A stretch of DNA of 41,168 bases from Nocardia sp. MH4. Its GTDB lineage: Bacteria; Actinomycetota; Actinomycetes; Mycobacteriales; Mycobacteriaceae. The stretch is from NCBI RefSeq assembly GCF_019266065.1, contig NZ_LPNR01000132.1, positions 191,436 through 232,603 of the forward strand, written 5' to 3'. This document shows positions 25,262-33,275 of the stretch, one piece after another. The notes under the pieces were generated by a model. That model ran no database searches, was not told the origin of the DNA, and saw nothing but the letters and a program-made list of their open reading frames with translations. Position 1 is the stretch's first letter; every line of letters starts with the position of its first letter. A program made the translations under genes and the position numbers.

Positions 25262-26272
25262 TCAGCCCAGCGCGCGCAGGCGAGGTGCCAGGTCGCGCTT
25301 GAACAGGTCGAGGAAGCGCAGCTGGTCGTGGCCGGGGGCGTGGAAGACCAGGTGGTTGAGGCCCGCGTCCAGATAGGGCTTGATCTGGGCGACGGCCTCG
25401 TCGGGATCGCTGGCGACGATCCAGCGCTTGGCGACCTGCTCGATCGGCAGCGCGTCGGCGGCGGCCTCCATCTCGATCGGGTCGGTGATGTCGTGCTTCT
25501 GCTCCGGGGTCAGCGACAGCGGGGCCCAGAAGCGCGTGTTCTGCAGCGCCAGTTCGGGATCGGTGTCGTAGGAGATCTTGATCTCGATCATCTTGTCGAT
25601 GCCGGCGAGGTCGCGCTCGGCCTTGGCCGCGCCCTCGGCGACCGCGGGCAGCAGCTTCTCGGTGTAGAGGTCCATGCCCTTGCCCGAGGTGCAGATGAAG
25701 CCGTCGCCCGCGCGACCGGCGTAGCGGGCCACGACCGGGCCGCCCGCGGCGATGTAGACGGGGATGCCGCCCTTGGGCACGTCGTAGATGGAGGCGCCGA
25801 CGGTGTGGTAGTACTCGCCGTCGAAATCGGTACGCTCGCCGGTCCACAGCGCGCGCATCAGCGACACCGCCTCGCGCAGCCGGGCGAAACGCTCCTTGAA
25901 GTCGGGCCATTCGCCCTTGTAACCGGTGGCGATCTCGTTGAGCGCCTCGCCGGTGCCGACCCCGAGCATCACCCGGCCCGGGTACAGGCAGCCGAAGGTG
26001 GCGAAGGCCTGGGCGATCACCGCCGGGTTGTAGCGGAAGGTGGGGGTGAGCACGGAGGTGCCGAGCATGATCCGCTCGGTGCGTTCACCGGTGGCGGCCA
26101 GCCAGGCCAGCGAGAACGGCGCGTGCCCGCCGTCGTGCCGCCACGGCTGGAAGTGATCGCTGACTGTCGCGCTGTCGAGACCGTGCTCCTCGGCGGCCAC
26201 CGCCAGCTCGACGAGCTCACGCGGCCCGAACTGTTCTGCCGATGCCTTGTATCCGAGCTTGAGATCAACCAT
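25262..26272 (-). CDS. fgd1: F420-dependent glucose-6-phosphate dehydrogenase
   Basis: Oxidises glucose 6-phosphate and reduces F420, the main source of F420H2 in mycobacteria and Nocardia. 336 residues from the ATG at 26272, identical in length to M. tuberculosis FGD1, and nearly the same sequence as I recall it: KLGYKASAEQF, SDHFQPWRH, GTSVLTPTFRYNPAVIAQAF, LGVGTGEALNEIATGY and KRWIVASDPDEAV. AGGAG is eight bases upstream of this start; the frame extends 22 codons further but without support. Supplies reductant for enzymes like the DUF385 protein nearby. Confidence 0.97.
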   Translation of the reverse strand: MVDLKLGYKASAEQFGPRELVELAVAAEEHGLDSATVSDHFQPWRHDGGHAPFSLAWLAATGERTERIMLGTSVLTPTFRYNPAVIAQAFATFGCLYPGRVMLGVGTGEALNEIATGYKGEWPDFKERFARLREAVSLMRALWTGERTDFDGEYYHTVGASIYDVPKGGIPVYIAAGGPVVARYAGRAGDGFICTSGKGMDLYTEKLLPAVAEGAAKAERDLAGIDKMIEIKISYDTDPELALQNTRFWAPLSLTPEQKHDITDPIEMEAAADALPIEQVAKRWIVASDPDEAVAQIKPYLDAGLNHLVFHAPGHDQLRFLDLFKRDLAPRLRALG

Positions 26273-26395
26273 CTCAGCCACTCCTGTCGTTCGCTTCGTC
26301 GCGGCCCCTGCCGCATCGACACTAACCAACACCGTCACCGAGTTCTCCGGGAGCGGTGGCTCGCACCGCCGCCGGTTTTAGCGGATGATTAGCTG

Positions 26396-27196
26396 GTGAC
26401 CGCCAAGGATGAGCAGATCTTGTCGTACCTGACCGACATGGACGGCGTGCTGGTGCACGAGGATCAGCTGATCCCGGGCGCCGACGAATTCCTCACCGAG
26501 CTGCGCGACAACGAGATCCCGTTCCTGGTCCTGACCAACAACTCGATCCGCACCCCACGCGATCTGCAGGCCCGGCTGCGCCAGACCGGCCTGGACATCC
26601 CCGAGGAATCCATCTGGACCTCGGCGCTGGCCACCGCCACCTTCCTCGACGACCAGCGCCCCAACGGCACCGCCTACGTCGTCGGCGAGTCCGGCCTGAC
26701 CACCGCGCTGCACGAGATCGGCTATGTCCTCACCGACGTCGACCCCGACTATGTGGTCCTCGGCGAGACCCGTACCTATTCGTTCGAGGCGATCACGACC
26801 GCGATCCGCCTGATCGATCGCGGCGCCCGTTTCATCGCCACCAATCCCGACGCGACCGGCCCGTCCCGCGACGGCGTGCTGCCCGCGACCGGCTCGGTCG
26901 CCGCGCTGATCACCCACGCCACCGGCAAGGACCCGTACTACGTGGGCAAGCCGAACCCGCTGATGATGCGCTCGGCGCTGCGCCGCATCGACGCGCACTC
27001 CCAGACCACGGTGATGATCGGCGACCGCATGGACACCGACGTCATCTCCGGCCTGGAAGCCGGCCTGCGCACGATCCTGGTCACCTCAGGCATCTCCACC
27101 AAGCACTCGGTCGAGAAATACCCGTTCCGCCCCACCCTGGTCGTCGACTCGGTCGCCGACCTGATCGGCCGCACCCGCTCCCCCTTCCCGGAGTAG
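26396..27196 (+). CDS. HAD-superfamily IIA phosphatase (NagD-like)
   Basis: 266-residue sugar/nucleotide phosphatase-like hydrolase. Catalytic Asp14 and Asp16 in DMDGVL, motif II TNNS (LVLTNNSIRTP), motif III Lys in VGKPNPLMM and motif IV GDRMDTD are all present, with the C2-type cap of the IIA group in between. NagD relatives hydrolyse sugar or nucleoside monophosphates; the substrate here is not determined. The start is a GTG with no clear ribosome site, divergent from fgd1. Confidence 0.88.
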   Translation: MTAKDEQILSYLTDMDGVLVHEDQLIPGADEFLTELRDNEIPFLVLTNNSIRTPRDLQARLRQTGLDIPEESIWTSALATATFLDDQRPNGTAYVVGESGLTTALHEIGYVLTDVDPDYVVLGETRTYSFEAITTAIRLIDRGARFIATNPDATGPSRDGVLPATGSVAALITHATGKDPYYVGKPNPLMMRSALRRIDAHSQTTVMIGDRMDTDVISGLEAGLRTILVTSGISTKHSVEKYPFRPTLVVDSVADLIGRTRSPFPE

Positions 27197-27244
27197 CTGC
27201 ATGTGAGCTGCCTCACAGTGGAATAGGTTCCCGCCCTCGCTGGT

Positions 27245-27262
27245 TATAGTTGCCATGGCAAC
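27245..27262 (+). promoter_or_regulatory. -10 element and perfect 14-bp palindromic operator of the LLM operon
   Basis: TATAGT (27245-27250) overlaps GTTGCCATGGCAAC (27249-27262), a perfect palindrome. A repressor there would cover the start region of transcription. It implies a short leader before the GTG at 27285 and argues against the in-frame ATG at 27255, which lies inside the palindrome. MarR, TetR or HxlR type proteins could bind. Confidence 0.6.
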
Positions 27263-27284
27263 CAAAGCGAGTCGAGGAGGGCCC

Positions 27285-28376
27285 GTGCAGTTCGGAATCT
27301 TCACCGTGGGCGATGTGACCACCGACCCCACGAACGGCCGCACCCCCACCGAGGCCGAGCGGATCAAGGCGATGGTCGCGATCGCGCAGAAGGCCGAGGA
27401 GGTGGGACTCGACGTGTTCGCGATGGGCGAGCACCACAATCCGCCCTTCGTGCCGTCCTCGCCGACCACCATGCTCGGCTACATCGCGGGCCGCACCGAC
27501 AAGATCCTGCTGTCCACCTCCACCACGCTGATCACCACGAACGACCCGGTCAAGATCGCCGAGGACTTCGCGATGTTGCAGCACCTGGCCGACGGCCGGG
27601 TCGACCTGATGCTCGGCCGCGGCAACACCGGCCCGGTCTACCCGTGGTTCGGCAAGGACATCCGCGACGGCATCCCGCTGGCCATCGAGAACTACCACCT
27701 GCTGCACCGCCTGTGGCGCGAGGACGTCGTGGACTGGGAGGGCAAGTTCCGCACGCCGCTACAGTCGTTCACCTCCACCCCGCGCCCGCTCGACGACGTC
27801 CCGCCGTTCGTCTGGCACGGCTCCATCCGTAGCCCGGAGATCGCCGAGCAGGCCGCCTACTACGGCGACGGCTTCTTCGCCAACCACATCTTCTGGCCCA
27901 CCGACCACTTCCAGCGGCTGATCGAGCTGTACCGCCGCCGCTACGAGCACTACGGCCACGGCAGCGCCGACCAGGCCATCGTCGGCCTCGGCGGCCAGGT
28001 GTTCGTGCGCAAGAACTCCCAGGACGCGATCCGCGAGTTCCGCCCGTACTTCGACAACGCGCCCGTCTACGGACACGGCCCGTCGCTGGAGGAATTCACC
28101 GAGCAGACCCCACTCACCGTGGGCAGCCCGGAGCAGGTCATCGAGAAGACGCTCACCTTCCGCGAGCACTTCGGCGACTACCAGCGCCAGCTGTTCCTGG
28201 TCGACCACGCCGGCCTGCCGCTGAAGACGGTGCTCGAACAGCTCGACCTGCTCGGCGAGGAAGTGATTCCGGTGCTGCGCAAGGAATTCGCCGCCGGGCG
28301 TCCCGCGCACGTGCCGGACGCGCCGACCCACGCCTCGCTGCTCGCCGCCGAGACCACCACGGAGGTGACCGCATGA
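27285..28376 (+). CDS. luciferase-like (LLM) flavin-dependent monooxygenase
   Basis: 363-residue bacterial-luciferase-fold oxidoreductase (MQFGIFTVGDVTTDP, FAMGEHHNPPFV, EDFAMLQHLADGRVDLMLGRGNTGPVYPWF). It belongs to the CE1758-type FMN-dependent LLM group, whose genes are typically paired with a CE1759-type FMN reductase, as here. The GTG at 27285 has GAGGAGG four bases upstream and is preferred. Its stop overlaps the reductase start (ATGA). Probably oxygenates a hydrophobic substrate with FMNH2 supplied by its partner. The substrate is unknown. Confidence 0.88.
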   Translation: MQFGIFTVGDVTTDPTNGRTPTEAERIKAMVAIAQKAEEVGLDVFAMGEHHNPPFVPSSPTTMLGYIAGRTDKILLSTSTTLITTNDPVKIAEDFAMLQHLADGRVDLMLGRGNTGPVYPWFGKDIRDGIPLAIENYHLLHRLWREDVVDWEGKFRTPLQSFTSTPRPLDDVPPFVWHGSIRSPEIAEQAAYYGDGFFANHIFWPTDHFQRLIELYRRRYEHYGHGSADQAIVGLGGQVFVRKNSQDAIREFRPYFDNAPVYGHGPSLEEFTEQTPLTVGSPEQVIEKTLTFREHFGDYQRQLFLVDHAGLPLKTVLEQLDLLGEEVIPVLRKEFAAGRPAHVPDAPTHASLLAAETTTEVTA

Positions 28377-28993
28377 CCACTCGCATCGCGGTGGTGTCGG
28401 CCGGGCTGTCGCAGCCCTCGTCGACCCGGCTGCTGGCCGACCGGCTGGCCACCGCCACCGCACGAGAGCTGCGCGCCGGCGGCGCCGAGGTCGAACTCGA
28501 CTTCGTCGACCTGCGCGATCACGCCCGCGAACTCGCCGACAACCTGATCACCGGATTCCCCGCGCCGTCGCTGCGCTCGGCGATCGACCAGGTCGTCACC
28601 GCCGACGGGCTCATCGCGGTGACGCCGATCTTCAGCGCCTCCTACAGCGGTCTGTTCAAGACCTTCTTCGATGTGCTGGAACCGGATTCGCTCGCGGGCA
28701 AGCCGGTGCTGGCCGGTGCCACCGGCGGCACCGAACGGCACTCGCTGGCCCTCGAACACGCGGTGCGTCCACTGTTCGCCTACCTGCGCTCGATCGTCGT
28801 ACCCACCGCCGTGTACGCCGCGTCGTCGGACTGGGGCGCCCACGGTGCCGACCAGGCGCTGAACAACCGGATAGACCGCGCCGCAAGCGAATTCGCCACC
28901 CAGATCCTCGGCAGGCCCAGCGCCGGACCCGCCGACCCGTACGACGAGCCGACCCCGTTCGCGGATCTGCTCGCCGCCAACCTCCCACGCTAG
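28373..28993 (+). CDS. NAD(P)H-dependent FMN reductase (CE1759 family)
   Basis: 206-residue flavodoxin-like reductase: VVSAGLSQPSSTRLLADRL phosphate loop, VTPIFSASYSGLFKTFFD flavin contact and PVLAGATGGTERHSL. It would provide reduced FMN to the overlapping LLM monooxygenase, forming a two-component system. Starts within the last codons of that gene. Confidence 0.88.
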   Translation: MTTRIAVVSAGLSQPSSTRLLADRLATATARELRAGGAEVELDFVDLRDHARELADNLITGFPAPSLRSAIDQVVTADGLIAVTPIFSASYSGLFKTFFDVLEPDSLAGKPVLAGATGGTERHSLALEHAVRPLFAYLRSIVVPTAVYAASSDWGAHGADQALNNRIDRAASEFATQILGRPSAGPADPYDEPTPFADLLAANLPR

Positions 28994-29018
28994 AACCCAA
29001 CCCCCACAAGGAGTTCCC

Positions 29019-29567
29019 ATGACCACCGCCATCGCCAACGGCCTCACCGCGGGCACCTGGGCCATCGACCCCGCTCACTCCACCGTCGGCTTCTCCGTAC
29101 GTCACCTCATGGTGAGCAAGGTCCGCGGCCGCTTCACCGACTTCGACGGCGCGCTCGTCATCGGCGAGGACGGCACCGCCTCCGCGCACGCCGAGATCCG
29201 CGTCGACTCGCTGACCACCGACAACGCCCAGCGCGACGGCCACCTGCGCACCGCCGACTTCTTCCACGCCGAACAGTTTCCTGTGATGACCTTCAAGTCC
29301 ACCGGGTTCCGCGGCGAGGGCAGCGACTTCGTCGTCGACGGCGAGTTCACCGTGCGCGGCAACACCAAGCCGGTCTCCCTCGAGGTCGAGTTCCTCGGCG
29401 TCAACGAGGGCATGGGCAACGGCCCGGTCGCCGGTTTCGAAGCCAAGACCGTGGTCTCGCGCCGTGACTTCGGCCTCGACATCGACATGCCGCTGCCCGA
29501 CGGCGGCGCCGTCATCGGCGACAAGATCACCCTCACCCTCGAGATCGAGGTCGGCCTCCAGAGCTGA
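29019..29567 (+). CDS. YceI-family lipid/isoprenoid-binding protein
   Basis: 182-residue lipocalin-like beta barrel of the YceI family (WAIDPAHSTVGFSVRHLMVSKVRG, quoted as DPAHSTVGFSVRH; DFFHAEQFPVMTFKST; GEFTVRGNTKPV; VSRRDFGLDIDM). These proteins bind polyisoprenoid or similar amphiphiles. No signal peptide, so cytoplasmic unlike the E. coli form. AAGGAG is seven bases before the ATG. 25 bases after the FMN reductase, so probably the third gene of the same operon, perhaps carrying the monooxygenase substrate; that link is inferred. Confidence 0.88.
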   Translation: MTTAIANGLTAGTWAIDPAHSTVGFSVRHLMVSKVRGRFTDFDGALVIGEDGTASAHAEIRVDSLTTDNAQRDGHLRTADFFHAEQFPVMTFKSTGFRGEGSDFVVDGEFTVRGNTKPVSLEVEFLGVNEGMGNGPVAGFEAKTVVSRRDFGLDIDMPLPDGGAVIGDKITLTLEIEVGLQS

Positions 29568-29583
29568 GCTCCGACCGCACAGT

Positions 29584-29622
29584 CCGACGCCCCCGTCGCC
29601 ACTTCGGCGACGGGGGCGTCGG
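29584..29622. terminator. bidirectional hairpin between yceI and marR
   Basis: A perfect 17-bp stem (29584-29600 with 29606-29622) and five-base loop, without a T run, between convergent genes. Confidence 0.8.
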
Positions 29623-29642
29623 TGTGCCGGCTGCCGACGACC

Positions 29643-30095
29643 TCACTCCTCGGCGACGGTGATCGCCTCGACCGCGGCGGACAGCCGGGTCAGCGCGGCC
29701 ACGATCGCCGCGAACTCCACCGGACCGAGCTCGTCGGCGAGGCGGCGAGCGATTCTCGCGTGCTGCGGATTGATGCGCTGGACCGCCGCGCGGCCCGATT
29801 CCGTCGCCGCGACCAGCTTCGCCCGCTTGTGCGCGGGGTTGGGCCGGTATTCGCACAGTCCCTTGTCGACGAGCAGGTCGGCGATGCGCTGCACACTCTG
29901 CCGGGTGATGCCCATCGCGCGGGCGATGCCCGCGACCGGCAGCGGTTCGGCGAGCACCGCGCCGAGCACCTGCCACCAGGCCGCGGTGAGACCGGCCGGG
30001 GCGGCCAATTCCTCGGCGATGGCGAGGAATTGGCCGTTGAGCTTGAACGAGGTGATCGCCGCGGTCGAGAACAGTTCCTGCTCGCCGGCTGTCAC
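29643..30095 (-). CDS. MarR-family transcriptional regulator
   Basis: 150-residue winged-helix repressor: LPVAGIARAMGITRQSVQRIADLLVDKGL recognition region (about 52-80) and wing RPNPAHKRAKLVAATESGRAAV. Dimerisation helices at both ends. The GTG overlaps the pfpI stop (GTGA). Likely represses its own operon through the two palindromes at 30720-30757, and possibly the divergent flotillin operon. Confidence 0.9.
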   Translation of the reverse strand: MTAGEQELFSTAAITSFKLNGQFLAIAEELAAPAGLTAAWWQVLGAVLAEPLPVAGIARAMGITRQSVQRIADLLVDKGLCEYRPNPAHKRAKLVAATESGRAAVQRINPQHARIARRLADELGPVEFAAIVAALTRLSAAVEAITVAEE

Positions 30096-30715
30096 GCGTT
30101 GGCGGCTTCGTACTCGGCGAGCACCGCGTAGGCCGCCGGGTCGCGGTGCGCGAACAGGGCGTACCAGGCGTCGATGACGTGCGGCTCGGACACCTCGAGG
30201 CGGGTGAAGATCTCCCTGGCGAACTCGAACGGCGACATGGCGTCGGCGGTGATCACGTCGCGGTCGGTGACCGCCTGCGCCTCCACATAGTGTTCGGCAC
30301 CCGAATATCCGCTGTAGACCAGGTATTCGGCCGCGTTGGAGGTGTGCGCGCGATCATCGAGCAGGCCCGCCTTGGCCAATCCGAAGGTGGCGCCGCAGAT
30401 TCCGGCGACCGGCACGCCCGCGTCGAGGAACTGACGCGCCTTCTCCGCGAACGGCACCAGCTCCTCACCCTCCCACAGATCCGCGCCGGGCAGGATCAGC
30501 ATCACGCTGTCGGCCGGGTCGAGATCGGCCAGCGCGAGGTCCGGGGTGACCCGCAGTCGGCCCATCGTGGTGATCGGTTCGGTGCTGAGCCCGACCGTCT
30601 TCACCTCGAACGTGCCCGGCTCGCGATGCCAACCACCGTTGGCGATGTGCGCGGTGGCGGCGCCCACCTCCCAGTCGGCGAGAGTGTCGTACACGGCCAT
30701 GTGAACTGTTCGCAT
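30092..30715 (-). CDS. DJ-1/PfpI family protein
   Basis: 207-residue class I glutamine-amidotransferase-like protein. Nucleophile-elbow Cys107 in AGICGATFGLA, followed by AHTSN, as in PfpI/YdeA-type proteins; glyoxalase, chaperone or hydrolase roles are known in the family. Starts at the ATG at 30715: a GATACT -10-like hexamer ends nine bases upstream, suggesting leaderless expression; the ATG at 30721, inside the first palindrome, is the alternative. First gene of pfpI-marR, which suggests an inducible stress or xenobiotic response. Confidence 0.87.
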   Translation of the reverse strand: MRTVHMAVYDTLADWEVGAATAHIANGGWHREPGTFEVKTVGLSTEPITTMGRLRVTPDLALADLDPADSVMLILPGADLWEGEELVPFAEKARQFLDAGVPVAGICGATFGLAKAGLLDDRAHTSNAAEYLVYSGYSGAEHYVEAQAVTDRDVITADAMSPFEFAREIFTRLEVSEPHVIDAWYALFAHRDPAAYAVLAEYEAANA

Positions 30716-30719
30716 CGTC

Positions 30720-30757
30720 ATGACAGTATCCTGTCATAATTGACAGCAAGCTGTCAA
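30720..30757. promoter_or_regulatory. tandem MarR operators
   Basis: Two perfect dyads: ATGACAG-TATC-CTGTCAT (30720-30737) and TTGACAG-CAAG-CTGTCAA (30740-30757). Both share the TGACAG half-site with a four-base spacer. Their centres are 20 bp apart, two helical turns, so two dimers could bind the same face of the DNA. They overlap the pfpI start region. Confidence 0.85.
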
Positions 30758-30768
30758 TAAGAATATTG
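30740..30768 (+). promoter_or_regulatory. putative promoter of the nfeD-flotillin operon
   Basis: TTGACA (30740-30745) and ATATTG (30763-30768) with a 17-base spacer, about 68 bases before the first start codon. The -35 lies inside the second MarR dyad, so divergent control is possible. Confidence 0.4.
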
Positions 30769-30835
30769 GAACCCATCGGCAGGCCGCGCATCGTACGCTG
30801 ACGTCATTCGATGCGAGACAAGGAGACTCAGCGCG

Positions 30836-31057
30836 ATGACCGACCCGGTGCACGGCCTCACGGGCACGCTCACGTCACCGATCCGGGCCGCGGGCGCGCT
30901 GGGCGAAGTTCTCGTGGCGATCCGCGGGGGAACCGAGACCTACCTCGCGCGGGCCGACGAACCCCTCCCGGCCGGTGCCACCGTTCTGATCGTCGCGGTG
31001 CATCCCGGCCGGCTGGTCGACGTCGTCGCCTGGATTCCGCTCACCAAGGAGGACTGA
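30836..31057 (+). CDS. NfeD-like OB-fold protein, minimal form
   Basis: 73 residues equal to just the OB-fold domain of NfeD proteins (GLTGTLTSPIRAAGALGEVLVAIRGGTETYLARADEPLPAGATVLI, seen as GLTGTLTSPIR, RGGTETYLA and GATVLIVAV). There are no membrane helices and no protease domain. Two bases separate it from the flotillin-like gene, the usual NfeD-SPFH pairing. AAGGAG lies 10 bases before the ATG. Acts as a partner of the SPFH protein, by family knowledge. Confidence 0.75.
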   Translation: MTDPVHGLTGTLTSPIRAAGALGEVLVAIRGGTETYLARADEPLPAGATVLIVAVHPGRLVDVVAWIPLTKED

Positions 31058-31059
31058 AC

Positions 31060-32157
31060 ATGCTGGGTTATCACGTTCCCGATCCCGACGAGGCGATGCT
31101 GGTCAGCGGCGCCAAGACCAAGGACAACGCCCCCTTCAAGGTGGTCATCGGCCGCGGCACCTGGGTGGTGCCGCTGTTCCGCAAGGTCCGCTACCTGTCG
31201 CTGGCCATGTTCGAGTCCGAGATCAGGGAACGCTGCGTCACCAAGCAGGCCATCCAGCTCGATGTGCGCGCGGTGATCGCGTTCAAGGTCGCCAACGACA
31301 CCTCCTCGATCGTCAACGCGGCCCAGCGCTTCCTGTCCGAGCAGGAGCAGGAGATGTCGGTGCTCACCGGCCGCATCTTCTCCGGTCACCTGCGCTCCAT
31401 CGTCGGCTCGATGACAGTCGAGGAGATCATCCGCGAACGCCAGAAGCTGGCCGACGAGGTGCTGCTCGCCTCGAAGGTGGAGATGAGCAATATCGGCCTG
31501 TGGGTCGACTCGTTCCAGATCCAGTCCATCGACGACGGCAACCTGGGCTACATCAACGCCCTGGCCGCACCGCACAACGCCGCCGTGCAGCGCGATGCCC
31601 AGATCGCCCAGGCTCAGGCCGCCCAGCGCGCCGCCGAGGCCGAACAGGAATCGCTGCGCCGCCGCGCCGAGTACGAGCGGGAGACCGCGATCCTCAAGGC
31701 GCAGTACCAGCGCGACATCGACAAGGCCAATGCCGAAGCGGCCCAGGCGGGTCCGCTCGCCGACGCCATCGCCCGCCAGGAAGTCCTCACCGCCCAGGCC
31801 GAGCAGGCCCGCAAGAACGCCGAACTGCGCGAGCAGGAACTCCAGGCCGAGGTCGTGAAACCCGCGCTGGCCGAAGCGGAACGCGTCCGCATCCTCGCCG
31901 AGGCCGAAGCCGACCGCACCCGCATCCAGGCCGAGGCCGCCGCCTCCAACAACCGGATCGCCCTGGACCAGTTGCTCATCGAGCAACTGCCCGAAATCGT
32001 CAAGCAGGCCTCCAACGGCCTCGCCAACGCCAACCTCACCGTCCTCAACGGGCCCGACGGCGTCGGCGAACTGGTCAACGGCATGGTCGGCCAGGGCCTG
32101 ACCGTCTTCAACTCCTTGCAGAAGGCGTTGTCCAACGGCGAGGTCGACAAGGTCTGA
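31060..32157 (+). CDS. SPFH/flotillin-like protein
   Basis: 365 residues. SPFH/band 7 domain at about 15-190, then a long alanine/glutamate-rich coiled coil (about 190-320) and a C-terminal helix region, as in flotillins and YqiK. Unlike most bacterial flotillins it has no N-terminal membrane helix, so membrane binding would be peripheral or through the partner. AAGGAGG is seven bases upstream of the ATG, a very strong site that overlaps the nfeD stop region. Role: scaffolding of membrane microdomains (family knowledge). Confidence 0.87.
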   Translation: MLGYHVPDPDEAMLVSGAKTKDNAPFKVVIGRGTWVVPLFRKVRYLSLAMFESEIRERCVTKQAIQLDVRAVIAFKVANDTSSIVNAAQRFLSEQEQEMSVLTGRIFSGHLRSIVGSMTVEEIIRERQKLADEVLLASKVEMSNIGLWVDSFQIQSIDDGNLGYINALAAPHNAAVQRDAQIAQAQAAQRAAEAEQESLRRRAEYERETAILKAQYQRDIDKANAEAAQAGPLADAIARQEVLTAQAEQARKNAELREQELQAEVVKPALAEAERVRILAEAEADRTRIQAEAAASNNRIALDQLLIEQLPEIVKQASNGLANANLTVLNGPDGVGELVNGMVGQGLTVFNSLQKALSNGEVDKV

Positions 32158-32164
32158 ATCCCGG

Positions 32165-32202
32165 CATCCGGCCGGGCGCCATTAACGGTGCCCGACCGGA
32201 TG
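32165..32202 (+). terminator. hairpin terminator after the flotillin gene
   Basis: Arms 32165-32180 and 32187-32202 pair over 16 positions with one mismatch and one G-T pair around ATTAAC. No T run. Starts eight bases after the stop codon. Confidence 0.7.
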
Positions 32203-32247
32203 TCGATTCTCTGGCACGAACGCCGGGATCGACGCAAGGAATGACTG

Positions 32248-32595
32248 ATGGGATTGTGGATCGGTAACCCCGAGCTGGGCGCCGCCGAGAAGGTGATCTG
32301 GCAGCAGCTCGCCAATCGAACGCAGGGTGGCCGGGCCGTCGGCGGACGCCTCTCCCTGACCGACACCCGCCTGCTCTTCGTGCCCAATCATCTGGACGCG
32401 CTCACCGGTGGCAAGCGCTGGGAGATACCGCTGAGCCGGGTGCGTGCCATCGGCCGACAGAGTCCGGACGGTGGACTGTTCAGCGGTGGCCTGCGCACTC
32501 GCCTGCGCATCGAGACCGACACCGGCACCGAACTCTTCGTCATAGGAAAGCTCGACGAGGTGCTCGCTGTCCTCGACGCCGCAGTGCCCTCGTAG
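32248..32595 (+). CDS. small GRAM/PH-like domain protein
   Basis: 115 residues. The pattern (GGRAVGGRLSLTDTRLLFVPN, seen as GGRLSLTDTRLLFVP; KRWEIPLSRVRAIGRQ; LRTRLRIETDTGTELFVIGK) matches GRAM/bacterial PH domains: strand-rich with a membrane- or lipid-binding fold. No signal or helix. It follows the flotillin gene after a terminator, perhaps functionally related. The family call is by pattern and tentative. Confidence 0.65.
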   Translation: MGLWIGNPELGAAEKVIWQQLANRTQGGRAVGGRLSLTDTRLLFVPNHLDALTGGKRWEIPLSRVRAIGRQSPDGGLFSGGLRTRLRIETDTGTELFVIGKLDEVLAVLDAAVPS

Positions 32596-32607
32596 CGCCG
32601 AAGACCG

Positions 32608-33147
32608 TCACCCCCGCCAGTTCGACGGGGCCTGCCGGAAACCCGGCCGTGGGCTGGCGAAGGTGGCGATCACCGCACGCACGACCCGCACCGCGGCATC
32701 GGGCCCGACCTCGGGCCATCGCTCGATCGCCGCGAACTTCACCGCCGCGCCGGCGTAGACGATGAGCTCGTCGGTACGGGCGGGATAGAAGCCGTAGCCG
32801 ATGCCGTCGGTGGTCTCGTAGTACTCGTGCCGGGTCGAGTAGGCCGAATCGATCCGACCCGGTTCGGGCAGCCGCACGATCCCGTCGGCCACCGCGCGAT
32901 CGAGAATCTTCCCCATGACCCCGGTGAGGCCGATGGCCGTGGCGTAACCGACCTCCGCGGACCACGGACCCCGGTGCTCCTCGCGCAGTGGCAGCTCGGT
33001 GGCGGGTCCGGTGTAGGTGCGGCCTGCCCACGCCTCGATCGAGTCGTCGATCGGGAAGTGCCAGGTCCGCTCGTCGAAGAGCTGTTGCGCCCGCTGCCTG
33101 CGGCGATCGTTCTCGGCATAGTATGCCTCGCGCTCCTCGGCGTTCAT
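32608..33147 (-). CDS. hypothetical protein
   Basis: 179 residues, charged helical N-terminus (MNAEEREAYYAENDRRRQRAQ, quoted as EREAYYAENDRRR) and a mixed C-terminal half with RHEYYETTDGIGYGFYPARTDE, which is tyrosine-rich. No signal peptide or membrane segment and no family recognised. The ATG at 33147 is preferred over the adjoining GTG. Convergent with the GRAM-like gene, 12 bases apart. Base composition is like the conserved neighbours, so probably native. Confidence 0.65.
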   Translation of the reverse strand: MNAEEREAYYAENDRRRQRAQQLFDERTWHFPIDDSIEAWAGRTYTGPATELPLREEHRGPWSAEVGYATAIGLTGVMGKILDRAVADGIVRLPEPGRIDSAYSTRHEYYETTDGIGYGFYPARTDELIVYAGAAVKFAAIERWPEVGPDAAVRVVRAVIATFASPRPGFRQAPSNWRG

Positions 33148-33275
33148 CACCCGAAACTAACAGCGCGCCAAGCCATCCGGTAACGATGGCGGTTGACAGC
33201 CCGGCACCACGGCAAGATCTCGGGGGACGTGTTAGGTTCCCGGACAAGAACGTGATCGAGGCCGGGGGCGGGCGG

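Noticed and set aside
27255..27284. ATG at 27255 as start of the LLM monooxygenase
   Set aside because: It lies inside the palindromic operator and lacks a ribosome site; GTG at 27285 has GAGGAGG.
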